Below, in pieces: positions 35,915 through 45,930 of a stretch of DNA of 64,000 bases. The first letter of the stretch is position 1; every line of letters begins with the position of its first letter. Below the pieces are notes generated by a model, which worked only from the letters and a program-made list of their open reading frames with translations, made no database searches and was not told the DNA's origin. Made by a program: the position numbers and the translations under genes. The DNA comes from Desulfoluna limicola (GTDB taxonomy: Bacteria > Desulfobacterota > Desulfobacteria > Desulfobacterales > Desulfolunaceae): assembly GCF_021654575.1 (NCBI RefSeq), contig NZ_AP024488.1, forward strand, positions 1,178,001-1,242,000, in the 5' to 3' direction.

Positions 35915-38900
35915 TTAGAGGCTGTTGATGAAGCAGGGACCGAAACCAGAGGATGATCCGGATGAGGTGTCGTCCACTGGTGGGGGCGTCGGTTCCACAG
36001 GCTCAACGGGAAATGTCCCCTCAGAAGGACCGAAGGGATCCACGATGATGCCGTTGGCAATGCCATCGGCATCTCCCGGGCCGCCGTCCGTCACGGTAAG
36101 GGTGATGAGGGTCCGGGTGGCATCCAGGGTGACCTTGTCACTGAAATCCTGCCAGCCTCGGGCCGCATCGTATTTGGCCCAGACGACCTCTTCCGGGATC
36201 GGGGTGTCGGTGGCGAAGGTAAGCGTGACCGTCTCCCCCGGGGTATTCACCTCGGCCTGGAAGCCAAGCATCCAGTTGGGGCGGAGGCTGGGGACATTTC
36301 TGTCATCGGTTATGGCTTCCGGTTCCAGGAGCGTCATCTCTTCCACCTGACGTAGCTCGCCATCATCGGTCAGGGTCACCTTCACAGGCAGGGAGGGCAG
36401 GCAGAGAACGTCCGGGTTTTCTGCTGTTCGGCAGGTCTCCTGGGCATCGGGGATTCCGTTGTAGTTGCTGTCCCGGATCTCTCTGGCCTCAGTGGTGAAG
36501 GTGCCGGTCTCAGACCAGAGGGAGACGGCATCTTCGAATCGCACCCGCCAGAAATAACGGGTGTTGGGTGCCAGGGCCAGGGCAGGCACCGCAAGTTGCG
36601 TCAGGGGATTGTCGATGGTCAGGTCCACCACGGGGCTTGCAAAGCTGCTCTCAGGCGCAATCTGCCACCTGGACCGGGTATGGGCACCCATGATGGTTCC
36701 GTCCCCATAACGGGCGGTGAGGAACGGGGCCAGTATGCTGATGGCTCCGGGCTCCGGCAGGACGCGTACTGCTCGTGCCGGGTGGCTATTGCTGTTGTCT
36801 GGCAGGGTGCCCAGGGAGTACTCGTCACGGTTGCTGGTGCCGTCTCCGTCCGTGTCAAGCCCGGCGTCTGCCGAAGAGAGAGGATCGAGGCCGTGGGCTA
36901 TCTCCCAGGCATCGGGCATGCCGTCGTTGTCGTCATCCCTGTCGGCATTGTTACCGACGCCGTCTCCGTCTGTATCCACCGTTTCCCACGGAAACCTGGG
37001 AAAGGCGTCGTCACAATCCAGTGTGCCGTCACCATCGGTGTCCACATCCGGGGTGCCGCATCCGGTGCAGCCCGGTGCTATTTTGGCCGGATCTATGGGG
37101 CATCCATCCTCGCAGTCCGGGGTGCCGTCACCGTCGGAGTCTGCCTCACCCTGGTACTCATAGGCACCCATGTCCACAGAGCAGAGCTTGCGGGGGGAGC
37201 CGTCAAGATCCAGGGTGCCTGAGGCGAGCTCGGTATTCCAATCTCCGGTGTTTCTGCAGGGGGAGTTGCTTGGCAGGTGATAGTCTCCGTTCGACGTATT
37301 CACAAAGGAGGGGTCGACCCTGACATTACCCGTGGAGTCATCGGAAAGGGGAAAGGTCCCTTCGGGGATGCAGGAGAACTTGATGGACACCGGATTTTTA
37401 TAAAGGTCATCTTTGATATACATCTCGGGCCAGACAATGGCGTTGTTCAACAGAATGCTACCTTCGGGGATCTCTTTTTCAATGATGTAAGCGTCGGCTC
37501 CGGTGTTGGCCGCATTGCTTGAGATTGTGGCGAAGGTGAGTGAAAGGCTTCCGTCTTCATGATAAAGTCCGCCCCCAGAGGCTGTCGCTGTGTTGCCTGT
37601 AATGAGGCTGTTTGAGAGGGTGAGTTGGCCATCCGCATGATAGATCCCGCCACCATGATAAGCGGAGTTCTGGGTGATTTTGCATCGGTTGAGCTTAAGG
37701 TTTCCCTGGTTCAGCACCCCACCGCCATAACCATACATGAGAGAGTTTGTGGTTAGGGCTGTTCCTCCTGAAATGGTGACGCCATCCACAAGGGCTTGGT
37801 CTGGGCCAGCACCTTTGTGCCAGAGGACATGCCATCTGGTATTCTCTCCGCTGAGTCGTGTGATGTGGGAGTTCGTGTTGCGTTGGGAACGCTGTGTTTC
37901 TGAGCCTGAAAACCCTCCGTAAAGAGATACCCCGGCTTTGAGGGCGAAATGATAGCCTGAGGGTGCAGGGAGAGTGGGGGCGTTGGGGGAGTCATTGGGA
38001 ACATAGGTGCCTTCGGCCACCCAGACCTCTTCTCCGGAGGCGGCGTAGAAGATCGCTTCCTGGAGGTCGGTGAAGGCATCGGCCCAGGAAGAGCCGTTGG
38101 TCGCACCCGAAGCGTCAATATCCACAAAGTGCGTTTTTTTTGTAGGGAAGCGTGAGGCGTCGTCTGCCAGTGTCCCTTCCAAGACTTCCCGCCCGTTTGA
38201 AAATCCGTCCCCGTCGGTGTCCTCCCATTTGTCCTGGACGGTGGGGTCAGAGCCGTAGGTGACCTCGTCATAATCGCAGAGGCCGTCGCCATCGGTGTCG
38301 GCCAGGGTCGGGTCGGTTCCCGCCATGAGTTCTTGTGCGGCAGTGAGCCCGTCCCCGTCGGTATCCTCCTGTCCATCAGGGATGCCATTTCCGTTGGCGT
38401 CTTGATCGATGTTTTTTACGCCGTTGCAGTCCGTGTCCGCCGTGTGGCTTTCAAAGGCCCCCATGTCCACGGGGCCGCAGAGGCGGTCGTTTCCAGCGAG
38501 GTCTTTGGCACCGATGGTGTCAATGGTTGCCGATGGGTTGCCGGTGTGGACGGCTGGGGAGATATCACTCAGGGTGAAGTTCCCATTTGTGGGGTCTGCA
38601 AACCGGGGATTTTTCTCAGGGGCTGTTTTGGCCTCGCCGACGAGGGACCAGAGAACCTCACTGGCGCTGAGGGCTTCCGAGACTTGCGCCCCGTCTCCGT
38701 TGTTCCAGACAATGGAACTTTCCAGGCGCACAGAGCTTGTGGCATCGTTTGAGATGCCACCAACGTTGGCGGTAAGGGTTGTATTCACAACCGCAGGGTG
38801 ACTGTTGTTCCGGTTGGCAATGGCCAGTGTTTCATTGCCGTAAAGCAGGCATTGCACCAACTCAGGAGAAGAATCGTTATTGAAAAGAGCCCCCCCGGAT

Positions 38901-41491
38901 CCGGCGCGGTTGTTTTCGAATCGACAGAGCCTGAGAGTGGGGCTGGCAGAGAGGTTAAGCATGCCCCCGCCTTGGCCGTGGATTCCTTCGCCATCTGCGT
39001 TGCCGGAGGAAATGGTGACGCGGTCAAGCCGGGCTGTGGCATCGAGGCCGAGGCTTTCGGGATGGTAGAAGATGTGCCGGATATTGTCGGTAGTGAGGCT
39101 CGATTGGATCTCTCCACTGAAGATCGTGGTATTCATGTCAACGACACGCTCTTCGATAGAGGATTCGGTTCCAGTGAACCCTCCGTACACCGCCACCCCT
39201 TTTTTTAGGGAGAAGTGGTTTGCCCTTGGGTCAGTTTCGCCGGAAAGGTTGGGTGCCCAAGTGGGAGTATATAAGCCGTTTGTTATCCAGACAGCTTCCC
39301 CGGGGCCAGCGTAGTAAATGGCATGTTGGGGGTCGGTCCAGGCTGAGGCCCAGCTTTTGCCATCGTTGCTCGACAAACCGGAAGGCTTCACGTACCAGAC
39401 AGGGATCGCTCCGGGAACAGATGCCGGATTGTTGGCTGCGGTGCCTTCGGCGCATTCCCGGACGTTGGCAAATCCGTCCCCGTCGGCATCCAGCCATCGG
39501 TCATCGGCCAACCCGTCAAGACCGTTGTCCACTTCGTATTCGTCGGTCATGCCGTCACGGTCGGAGTCTGCGAGGCGGGGATTGAGGCCTGCGTCTTTTT
39601 CCTCCTTATTGGTGAGGCCGTCTCCGTCTTCGTCGTCACCATCGGCAAGGGCTGTGCTTGTGGGGTATTCAAAGGCTCCGATGTCCAGTGGACCGTCAAG
39701 GCGAGGGTTGCCCGCCATGTCGGCCGTTCCATAAAGAGCGGGTGTGGCCTCGGGGTTTCCGCCGTCGATGACCGGAGAGCCGGCCTGCAGGGCGTAGCTA
39801 CCGGTGGCCGGTTCCACGAACATGGGGTTGCCGTCGGAGGAACGCCAACTGGATGATGGTGTCGAGGGTGAGATGCTTGATGGAATATACCAATCGGCAT
39901 AGGACGCGTTGCCTGCGGTATTGCTCCAGAAGAGGGAGCTGTCCGTCGTGGGGTTGGACCAGTAGCTCGAATAAAGGCCACCTCCCATTTGACCGGCGTT
40001 GTTTTTTATGAAGGTGCAGCTTCGGACAGTTTGTGGGGTACCCGTTGTGGTGAAGTATCCCCCACCGTTTCCCGTGGCCGTGTTGTTGGCAAGGCCAGAA
40101 TTGAGGAGCTCGATTTCTGCGCCTCCGACATAAACGCCTCCGCCCTCATTTGCCCGGTTGTTTTCGATTCGGCAGCGAAGGAGGCGGAAGCTACCGCCTG
40201 CAAGGTGGAGGCCGCCACCCTTCAGGGCGTCTGCGGAAACGGTTACATCTGGGGCAGCCAGGGCATTTCCTCCAGTGATGAGAATGCCGTCAAGGGTGGC
40301 CACGTCCATCCAGGACGAATCGTCTGCGGGATGGTAAATCACATGGTAGGCGTTGTCGGCCAGGGTGGCCTCATTGGACGCGATGTCGTCTTGTCCGAGG
40401 TCTCCGCTCAGGATGGTTGGGTTGGCCACAACGTCCCGCTGAGAGAGGCTGGTCTCCGTTCCGGCAAACCCTCCGGCCAGGGTGACCCCGGGTTTCAGGG
40501 AAAAATGACGGACCCTCGGGTCCGCAGGCGGGATGACGGGCGCAACGACATCATATGTTTTGGTGACGTCGTTCCACACAACGGTTCTTTCTGGGGCCAC
40601 CGTTTCATTGTTTGGTGCCTGTGTCGGGATATAGGTGCCCCCCTGGATCCAGAGGGTTTCTCCGGTGGCCGCATAGTAAACGGCTGACTGGAGGTCGCCA
40701 AAGGCATTGTCCCAGGACGTACCGCTGCCGGTGCTGCCTGGCTTGACAAATATGGTGGCCGGGGAGGGGGTGGACGCCGCATCGCCAGGGTCGGTGCCGG
40801 AAAGTATTTCACGGAGGTCTGAATACCCGTCCTGGTCCTGATCCAGGATTCCCTCATTGATGGCCGGGTTCAAGAGGTGGGTTGTTTCCCAGCTGTCGGA
40901 AAATCCGTCTGCGTCAGAGTCTCCGGTGTCCATGCTGTCGGGGGTGCCGTCACCATCAGCGTCCAGGGCTTTGTAGTGCCCTGTGAGGGTGGCGATAACT
41001 CCGGCGGGTAGTGCAAGGTCTTGGGATGCGTTGAATGGACCGGTCCAGCCCGGTGGGGCCTCACCCCAGGTGAGGGTGTAGGTCCCTTCGGGGAGATCTT
41101 CTAAGGTTGCATCACCCGCGCCTGATTTTAATACCGGACCAGAAAGGGTCCAGGATGCCATGACGGTGTCCGGCTCGATATCCACCTGAAGGGTTCCTGT
41201 GGTTGGCAGGGGGGGGGGCGGGGTGCCGCATAAGTTAACCGTTGCGCTGCCCAAGTCAAGTGTTGAAGAGGCGTCGGCCTCCATGGCCCCACTGCCCATC
41301 ACTGTGCCGGACCCCAGGTCGACAGTGCTCCCTGAGGTTACAGAGATATCACCGCAGTTGAGGGTTAAGGTGGACGTGTGGAGCTCCAGTTTTGCTCCGT
41401 CACGAACGATAAGGTCGCCAGCGTATACGGGAAAGGCAAAGAACCAGAACACCAAGCCCAGTGCAGCGTGTATCGATAGAAATCGGTTCAT
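35915..41491 (-). CDS. Giant secreted beta-helix surface protein with three repeat modules
   Basis: A 1858-residue protein with a Sec signal peptide (cleavage after PVYAG). Three homologous modules of about 420 residues start near 247, 696 and 1119. Each opens with a strand like THFVDIDASGATNGSSWADA, followed by DLQ.AIFYAA.GE.VW.A.GTY.P, then right-handed beta-helix rungs (GGGVYVGGAEIELLNS). They are joined by calcium-binding thrombospondin-type-3 repeats (DxDGDGxxD). Near the end come a fibronectin-like domain (NTRYFWRVRFED), a choice-of-anchor U type domain (DADGIANGIIVDP) and a proline/serine tail ending GFGPCFINSL. ATG 41491 is chosen because it starts the signal peptide. Likely a surface adhesin or enzyme display protein. 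Confidence 0.85.
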   Translation of the reverse strand: MNRFLSIHAALGLVFWFFAFPVYAGDLIVRDGAKLELHTSTLTLNCGDISVTSGSTVDLGSGTVMGSGAMEADASSTLDLGSATVNLCGTPPPPLPTTGTLQVDIEPDTVMASWTLSGPVLKSGAGDATLEDLPEGTYTLTWGEAPPGWTGPFNASQDLALPAGVIATLTGHYKALDADGDGTPDSMDTGDSDADGFSDSWETTHLLNPAINEGILDQDQDGYSDLREILSGTDPGDAASTPSPATIFVKPGSTGSGTSWDNAFGDLQSAVYYAATGETLWIQGGTYIPTQAPNNETVAPERTVVWNDVTKTYDVVAPVIPPADPRVRHFSLKPGVTLAGGFAGTETSLSQRDVVANPTILSGDLGQDDIASNEATLADNAYHVIYHPADDSSWMDVATLDGILITGGNALAAPDVTVSADALKGGGLHLAGGSFRLLRCRIENNRANEGGGVYVGGAEIELLNSGLANNTATGNGGGYFTTTGTPQTVRSCTFIKNNAGQMGGGLYSSYWSNPTTDSSLFWSNTAGNASYADWYIPSSISPSTPSSSWRSSDGNPMFVEPATGSYALQAGSPVIDGGNPEATPALYGTADMAGNPRLDGPLDIGAFEYPTSTALADGDDEDGDGLTNKEEKDAGLNPRLADSDRDGMTDEYEVDNGLDGLADDRWLDADGDGFANVRECAEGTAANNPASVPGAIPVWYVKPSGLSSNDGKSWASAWTDPQHAIYYAGPGEAVWITNGLYTPTWAPNLSGETDPRANHFSLKKGVAVYGGFTGTESSIEERVVDMNTTIFSGEIQSSLTTDNIRHIFYHPESLGLDATARLDRVTISSGNADGEGIHGQGGGMLNLSASPTLRLCRFENNRAGSGGALFNNDSSPELVQCLLYGNETLAIANRNNSHPAVVNTTLTANVGGISNDATSSVRLESSIVWNNGDGAQVSEALSASEVLWSLVGEAKTAPEKNPRFADPTNGNFTLSDISPAVHTGNPSATIDTIGAKDLAGNDRLCGPVDMGAFESHTADTDCNGVKNIDQDANGNGIPDGQEDTDGDGLTAAQELMAGTDPTLADTDGDGLCDYDEVTYGSDPTVQDKWEDTDGDGFSNGREVLEGTLADDASRFPTKKTHFVDIDASGATNGSSWADAFTDLQEAIFYAASGEEVWVAEGTYVPNDSPNAPTLPAPSGYHFALKAGVSLYGGFSGSETQRSQRNTNSHITRLSGENTRWHVLWHKGAGPDQALVDGVTISGGTALTTNSLMYGYGGGVLNQGNLKLNRCKITQNSAYHGGGIYHADGQLTLSNSLITGNTATASGGGLYHEDGSLSLTFATISSNAANTGADAYIIEKEIPEGSILLNNAIVWPEMYIKDDLYKNPVSIKFSCIPEGTFPLSDDSTGNVRVDPSFVNTSNGDYHLPSNSPCRNTGDWNTELASGTLDLDGSPRKLCSVDMGAYEYQGEADSDGDGTPDCEDGCPIDPAKIAPGCTGCGTPDVDTDGDGTLDCDDAFPRFPWETVDTDGDGVGNNADRDDDNDGMPDAWEIAHGLDPLSSADAGLDTDGDGTSNRDEYSLGTLPDNSNSHPARAVRVLPEPGAISILAPFLTARYGDGTIMGAHTRSRWQIAPESSFASPVVDLTIDNPLTQLAVPALALAPNTRYFWRVRFEDAVSLWSETGTFTTEAREIRDSNYNGIPDAQETCRTAENPDVLCLPSLPVKVTLTDDGELRQVEEMTLLEPEAITDDRNVPSLRPNWMLGFQAEVNTPGETVTLTFATDTPIPEEVVWAKYDAARGWQDFSDKVTLDATRTLITLTVTDGGPGDADGIANGIIVDPFGPSEGTFPVEPVEPTPPPVDDTSSGSSSGFGPCFINSL

Positions 41492-41650
41492 GGGACCATC
41501 CAGGTGTGAAGTCGAGAATAAAGAGAGCGCAGGGAGACATGTCAGGTGGAGCACGTGAGAAAACCGTCCCCCCCTTCACGTCAAACGCTCGGTTCGGCAT
41601 CGCGTAAACAGCTTACTTCGTCGGGTTCGAGGCTGAAGGGTTGTCTTTGG

Positions 41651-43261
41651 CTACCGCTCCAGGGCCTTTAAGCGCAGCTCCAGGGCATTGATCGCCTTCT
41701 GTTGCTTTTGAAGGGTCTCCTGCTGCTCCTTGACCACCCGGGCGAGGACCGCCACCACGTCCATGGGGCTGACGCTTTTGCGGCTGTTGGTGGCCACCAG
41801 GTCGGGCACGTCTTCGGCGATGAAACCCAAGGATTCTTCATCGGGGTCGGACTTGTATCGGTAACGCACAGGTTCCAATGTATCAAGGGCGATCGTGGCA
41901 TCTTCCAGAGCAAGGGGAGCAATATTGAATTTGAGCTCCCTGCTGCTCCCGAGCTCCAGGTTTCCGGAGATGAGGGCGCTGCCGGCCACATGAAGGATTT
42001 CGGAAGGGGCGTCGGTTCCGATCCCCAGGTAACCGGTGGTGGTCAACGTGACATAGGGTTGGGCACCTGCCGTGAGCTGAAGCGGGGTGTTGCTTACGGA
42101 CCCCACGCGAACAGCACTTTCCGTTGCTTCCAGCTTGGCAAAGATTTCCGTATCGGCGGCACCTGCGGTGACCTGTTTGCGGGTGAGGAGAAATTCGGCA
42201 TTTTCGTTGGTCTGCTGGATTTCAAGCTCTGCCCTTGGTGTGGGGGTTCCAAGGCCCAAGGCCCCTGTTGCTGCGTCCACCACCAGGGGTGTGGTGTTGG
42301 TTTTGACGTTTTTAAGAAAGAAATGGGTTTCGTTGCCGGAAAGGTCCCAGGTGTAGGGAGAAAATCCTTCGGCCCCGTTTTGCTCCAGTCGGAGGGTCGG
42401 GGTGTTGCCGTCAACCATGTGCAGTGGGGTGAGGGGCAGGGCGGTACCCAGGCCTATGTTTCCACTGCTGGACACGAAAAGGCTGTTGGCCGGTGCCCCT
42501 GCTTCGAGGGTGAACAGCCGTCGGCTTGCGGTACTGTCTTCGACACTGAAGAAATTGGCCCCGCCGTTGGCGGTGTCGTTGATAATGATGCGCCAGTCGT
42601 TGTAGGGGAAACTGCCAGTGGACGATGTGTCGTTAAAGTGGATGCGCAGGTTGTTCTCTTTCAGGCGCAGGGTGTCGAAGTCGAAGGATTCCCCGTTGAC
42701 GCAGTCGAAGCCGATGCATTCACTGCCAACGATGATGGCGTCATCCTGATCGACCACGTCGGCATGGGCCGGCGAGGCCAGAGCATCCAGGACCCAGGCA
42801 AGGGCCGAGACGGCCTGGGTACCCAGGTGCTCAAGCATGCCGGTCTCTTCGGCATTGGGATCGATGATGACAATGCTGCCGTTGTGAACCCGGAATAAAC
42901 CGGTTTCCACCTTTTCACGCACGGCAGGGGTGGTTTCTGTTGCCGTGGATCGGCTTTTTATGGGGGTGGTGCCGATACGGATCTCGTAATGATAGGTCCC
43001 GTTAACGGCGGTATCTGGTAACACCCACTGGATGGGAGCCCCTTCGGACTGCCAGTCTCCGGCGTGGGTTCCGGAGGGGGTTACGATGCGAAGCATGAGG
43101 TAGGTGGTGCCGGCAATGGCGGAGGTTACGGTAACGCTTTGAGCCTGTAAACGAACTTCCGCTGATGAGCCGGTTCCAGCGGTGGCTGTTTCCAGCCAGA
43201 AAAAGAGACAGATGATGACTGCCAAAGCTGATGTTTTACCTTTGAATCCGGATAACCTCAT
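41651..43261 (-). CDS. Secreted protein with S74 intramolecular chaperone domain
   Basis: A 536-residue protein with a signal peptide. The C-terminal 90 residues are a peptidase S74/endosialidase chaperone domain: SSRELKFNIAPL, ALDTLEPVRYRYKSD, LGFIAEDVPDLV, then a coiled coil (VVKEQQETLQKQQKAINALE). Before that lie beta-strand rungs (GNIGLGTALPLTPLHMV, GALGLGTPTPRAELEI, GYLGIGTDAPSEILHVAG) as in phage tail spikes and bacterial fibre proteins. Such domains trimerise the stalk and cleave themselves off (serine in SSRE). GGGGGA precedes the ATG. It sits directly upstream of the giant surface protein and may be cotranscribed. Confidence 0.88.
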   Translation of the reverse strand: MRLSGFKGKTSALAVIICLFFWLETATAGTGSSAEVRLQAQSVTVTSAIAGTTYLMLRIVTPSGTHAGDWQSEGAPIQWVLPDTAVNGTYHYEIRIGTTPIKSRSTATETTPAVREKVETGLFRVHNGSIVIIDPNAEETGMLEHLGTQAVSALAWVLDALASPAHADVVDQDDAIIVGSECIGFDCVNGESFDFDTLRLKENNLRIHFNDTSSTGSFPYNDWRIIINDTANGGANFFSVEDSTASRRLFTLEAGAPANSLFVSSSGNIGLGTALPLTPLHMVDGNTPTLRLEQNGAEGFSPYTWDLSGNETHFFLKNVKTNTTPLVVDAATGALGLGTPTPRAELEIQQTNENAEFLLTRKQVTAGAADTEIFAKLEATESAVRVGSVSNTPLQLTAGAQPYVTLTTTGYLGIGTDAPSEILHVAGSALISGNLELGSSRELKFNIAPLALEDATIALDTLEPVRYRYKSDPDEESLGFIAEDVPDLVATNSRKSVSPMDVVAVLARVVKEQQETLQKQQKAINALELRLKALER

Positions 43262-43863
43262 GCAATTCCCCCTTTAACAAGCCAACAATCTATTAACTAT
43301 TGACGGCATTTCTATTTTATGTGTTGTGGATGAACACCGGGTGCAGTTTTAATCCCTTGTGATGCGCGTGAGAAAAATGACCGACATTCATCAATGGCTA
43401 CTTTATGCCAGGTACCCCAAGTGTGTCTTAAATCAGAGGGTTTCTGTAATATAAAGTGAAGTATAATGGTCTTATTTTTACTTGATTTTTTTTGACTATT
43501 ACTGCTTTAAGTTGTGGTTGTCAACACCCTGTGTGTACTTCTTGAAGAAATATGTGCGTTGCCCTGACAGGTTCATAATTTCTTGGTTCCAAACCACATA
43601 GTGATATATTCGGGGAGACAGGTGGGTCGTGGAAGGGACGTGAGGCGATGCGTAAGTGCGGCATGACACGTGGCGGTGCCCCACTCACCAACCACCCTTA
43701 GCTTGTCGGGTATAGCTGTATAGTTCAAGAAAGCCGCTACGCGGCGGATCACTATCCAACCTTCATAGCAAATTCTGAAAATTCCACCATCCAGCCACTT
43801 CCGATTTAAGAAAAAACATCGTAGCTCTCCGTATCTTCGAACATTTTTCCCAAGGAGGCTACG
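43262..43863. other. AT-rich intergenic region bordering the IS remnant
   Basis: About 600 bp, noticeably AT-rich around 43300-43600, with no convincing gene. Its right part (from about 43690) probably belongs to the left end of the IS91-like element; GCCGCTACGCGGC at 43734-43746 is a small hairpin. Confidence 0.45.
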
Positions 43864-44746
43864 ATGCCCGAGTATTATGACAAATCCATGCGTGCTTTGC
43901 AGCTGGCAGGTTTAAGCAAGAGTACTCAAGAAGCGTACACTCGCTTCGTCACTCAGCTGTTTAATTTTTATGCCAAGGAACCTTATCTTCTTTCAGAAGG
44001 GCAAGTTGAAGACTTTTTCCTTCACGGTATTCATGAGCGAGGGTGGTCTAAATCGACCATTCGCATTTCCCATTATGGCATTCGGTTTTACTTCCAAAAT
44101 GTCTTGAAACGCAATTACCCCCTCTTTTCGTACCTGAAGGCCGGAATCGAACGAAAGCTTCCCTGTATCCTCAGCACCGAAGAGGTTTCACGGATACTGC
44201 AGCATGTAACAACTCACCACAACTACGCCTTCTTTCACCAGGTCTACTCATGTGGCTTGAGGATCTCCGAGGGCGCAAACATCCAGATTTCTGACATAGA
44301 CAGTGATCGTATGATGCTCCGTCCACAGAGGAAAAGGAGCCAAGGATCGCTATGTGCCTCTACCTAACGAGGCTCTTCAAGTCTTGAGGTCATTCTGGGT
44401 AACCCACAAAAAACCCACATTCACCTTCACCTTCCCGGCTCGCGGGCGTGGCAACAACAAAGCCTCGACAACAGATCAACCCATGCCGGTAAGCACCCCT
44501 CAGGGTGTTTTTCGTAAAGCCAAAAATACTGCAGGAATCAAGAAACGACGGGTCACTGTCCATACCCTTCGCCATTGCTACGCTACTCATCTCCTTGAAG
44601 CCGGAGTCAGCCCGAGGGCGGTGCAAAGCTATATGGGGCATAAAAGCCTCGAAACCACCATGGCCTATTTCCATCTCACCCAAAAAGGTTCTGAGAAGGC
44701 GAACCAAATCATCAATGAGGTGATAAAGGGTGTCGGCCGTGAATAA
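43864..44746 (+). pseudogene. Tyrosine recombinase (phage-integrase type), frameshifted
   Basis: An N-terminal SAM-like domain (LSKSTQEAYTRFVTQL) and half of the catalytic domain (VYSCGLRISEGANIQISDID) end in frame at 44367. After a 1-base slip near 44322-44330 the next frame continues HRGKGAKDRYVPLPNEAL, then TVHTLRHCYATHLLEAG and MGHKSLETTMAYFHL, the His-Arg-His/Tyr half of the active site. Catalytic Arg (GLRISE), His-x-x-Arg (HTLRH) and Tyr (AYF) are all present across the two frames, so only the frameshift inactivates it. AAGGAGG precedes the ATG. It would have joined or resolved the ends of the element. Confidence 0.85.
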
Positions 44747-45200
44747 GATTACCGAGATCTTCAGAAATTTTGTCCCGGAGTATCTCGAACGGTTTGGCTC
44801 TTCCATACCATCTGAGCATCGCAAAGCGATCACAGCCATCCTTACCTGCCGAACGGATGGCCATGGCTTGCTCTACTACGAATGCGAGAAGTGCGGAGAG
44901 ATGCACGTCGCCTTCCGGTCGTGTGGTAACCGCCACTGCCCGGCATGCCAGAACCACAAAACCCGTCAGTGGATGGTTCGCCAGATGAAGCGACAACTTC
45001 CGGGCCACCACTTCATGGTCACCTTTACAGTGCCTTCAGAATTGTGGGATGTCATCCGCAAGAACCAGAAAAAATGCTACGCGATTATGTTTGCCGCTTC
45101 ATCACAGGCCATGGGCGAATTGATCGCCAAAGGTCGCCATGTAAAGGGTGACGCCTCTGGCTTCTTTGGCGTCCTCCACACCTGGGGGCGGCAGATTTAA
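44730..45200 (+). pseudogene. IS91-family transposase, N-terminal fragment
   Basis: The 156 residues hold the zinc-binding N-terminal domain of IS91 transposases: YECEKCGEMHVAFRSCGNRHCPACQNHKTRQW, with the CxxC...CxxxxCxxC pattern, followed by LPGHHFMVTFTVPSELW and the start of the HUH domain (GVLHTWGRQI). The frame stops there at 45200, where a complete transposase continues for another 200-250 residues including the HUH and Tyr residues. The start overlaps the recombinase end by 17 bases, the usual arrangement. It is inactive. Confidence 0.85.
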
Positions 45201-45930
45201 GTGATGAACTGACTTGCTTGCAAGGGGCAGAACCCTATCGGTGTGCCCTGACCTTAGAAAATCAGGTTTTAAGCCGAGCCCGGCCGTCAATAAAAGACTG
45301 AAAGTCAGCAAAATTTCGCTCTTCCCAGAATGAAAAAAGCATCTCAACCCACCTCAACGCCTGGGGTGGGCCCCTCCTGTAAAAGCAAAAGAAAGCATGC
45401 CCCTATGTAGGCCGTCACAATGCCCAGACCGGGCTTCTTGAACAAAGGATTGATGTGACCTTGGTCACGAGCAATCCTTATGGTTAGGTGTTGTTTTGAA
45501 TAGGGAGGGGGGCTCGCTGTGGACTGTGATATAGCCGCCTCGGTCCTCAGCTTTTGGCATGGTCCCATGACCCTGGCAGGCTTCATGGGTAACCGTCCGG
45601 AGGGATTTGCAATTTGCGGCCGATCATATTATAGTCCGCGGCGACATGTGAATTGTAACGGTTGGGGGAACGTCGGGTTCTCCCTCCTTCAAACTTGGCA
45701 CGAACGGACTGGCCGTGGCCGGAAAGTCCGATTTTCGTGCTATTTTTTTGATGAATGACGGGGGAGATGCCGGACTCCCGAAGAAGTGAGGCGACTGGAA
45801 AACAAGAAGGATACAGGTTGAGGCAACGCGCAGCGGCTCCTGAGCTTTCGGTGACATTTCGTCACCCATGCCGCAAGAAGGCCTGCTTTTTCTGTATCAT
45901 TTTAATTCCACGGTCCTGAGGAGTGTTTTC
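45201..45930. other. Intergenic region after the IS remnant
   Basis: About 730 bp of non-coding or decayed sequence. Fragments such as FSFWEERNFADFQSFIDG are readable on the minus strand at 45285-45340 but end in stops, and I do not recognise a family. The promoter of the AGCS symporter should lie near its right end. Confidence 0.45.

Larger units (their letters stand above)
43690..45200 (+). mobile_element. Remnant IS91-like element with accessory tyrosine recombinase
   Basis: A frameshifted tyrosine recombinase gene is followed by the N-terminal part of an IS91-type HUH transposase; both are broken. The left limit is approximate. The right part of the transposase and any terminal sequence (terIS) are missing. 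Confidence 0.75.

Noticed and set aside
41702..42898. Plus-strand open frame of 398 codons opposite the S74 gene
   Set aside because: Antisense shadow; no ribosome binding site and no recognisable domain.
45285..45520. Possible transposase remnant on the minus strand after the IS element
   Set aside because: The readable fragments are interrupted by stops and match no family that I can name.
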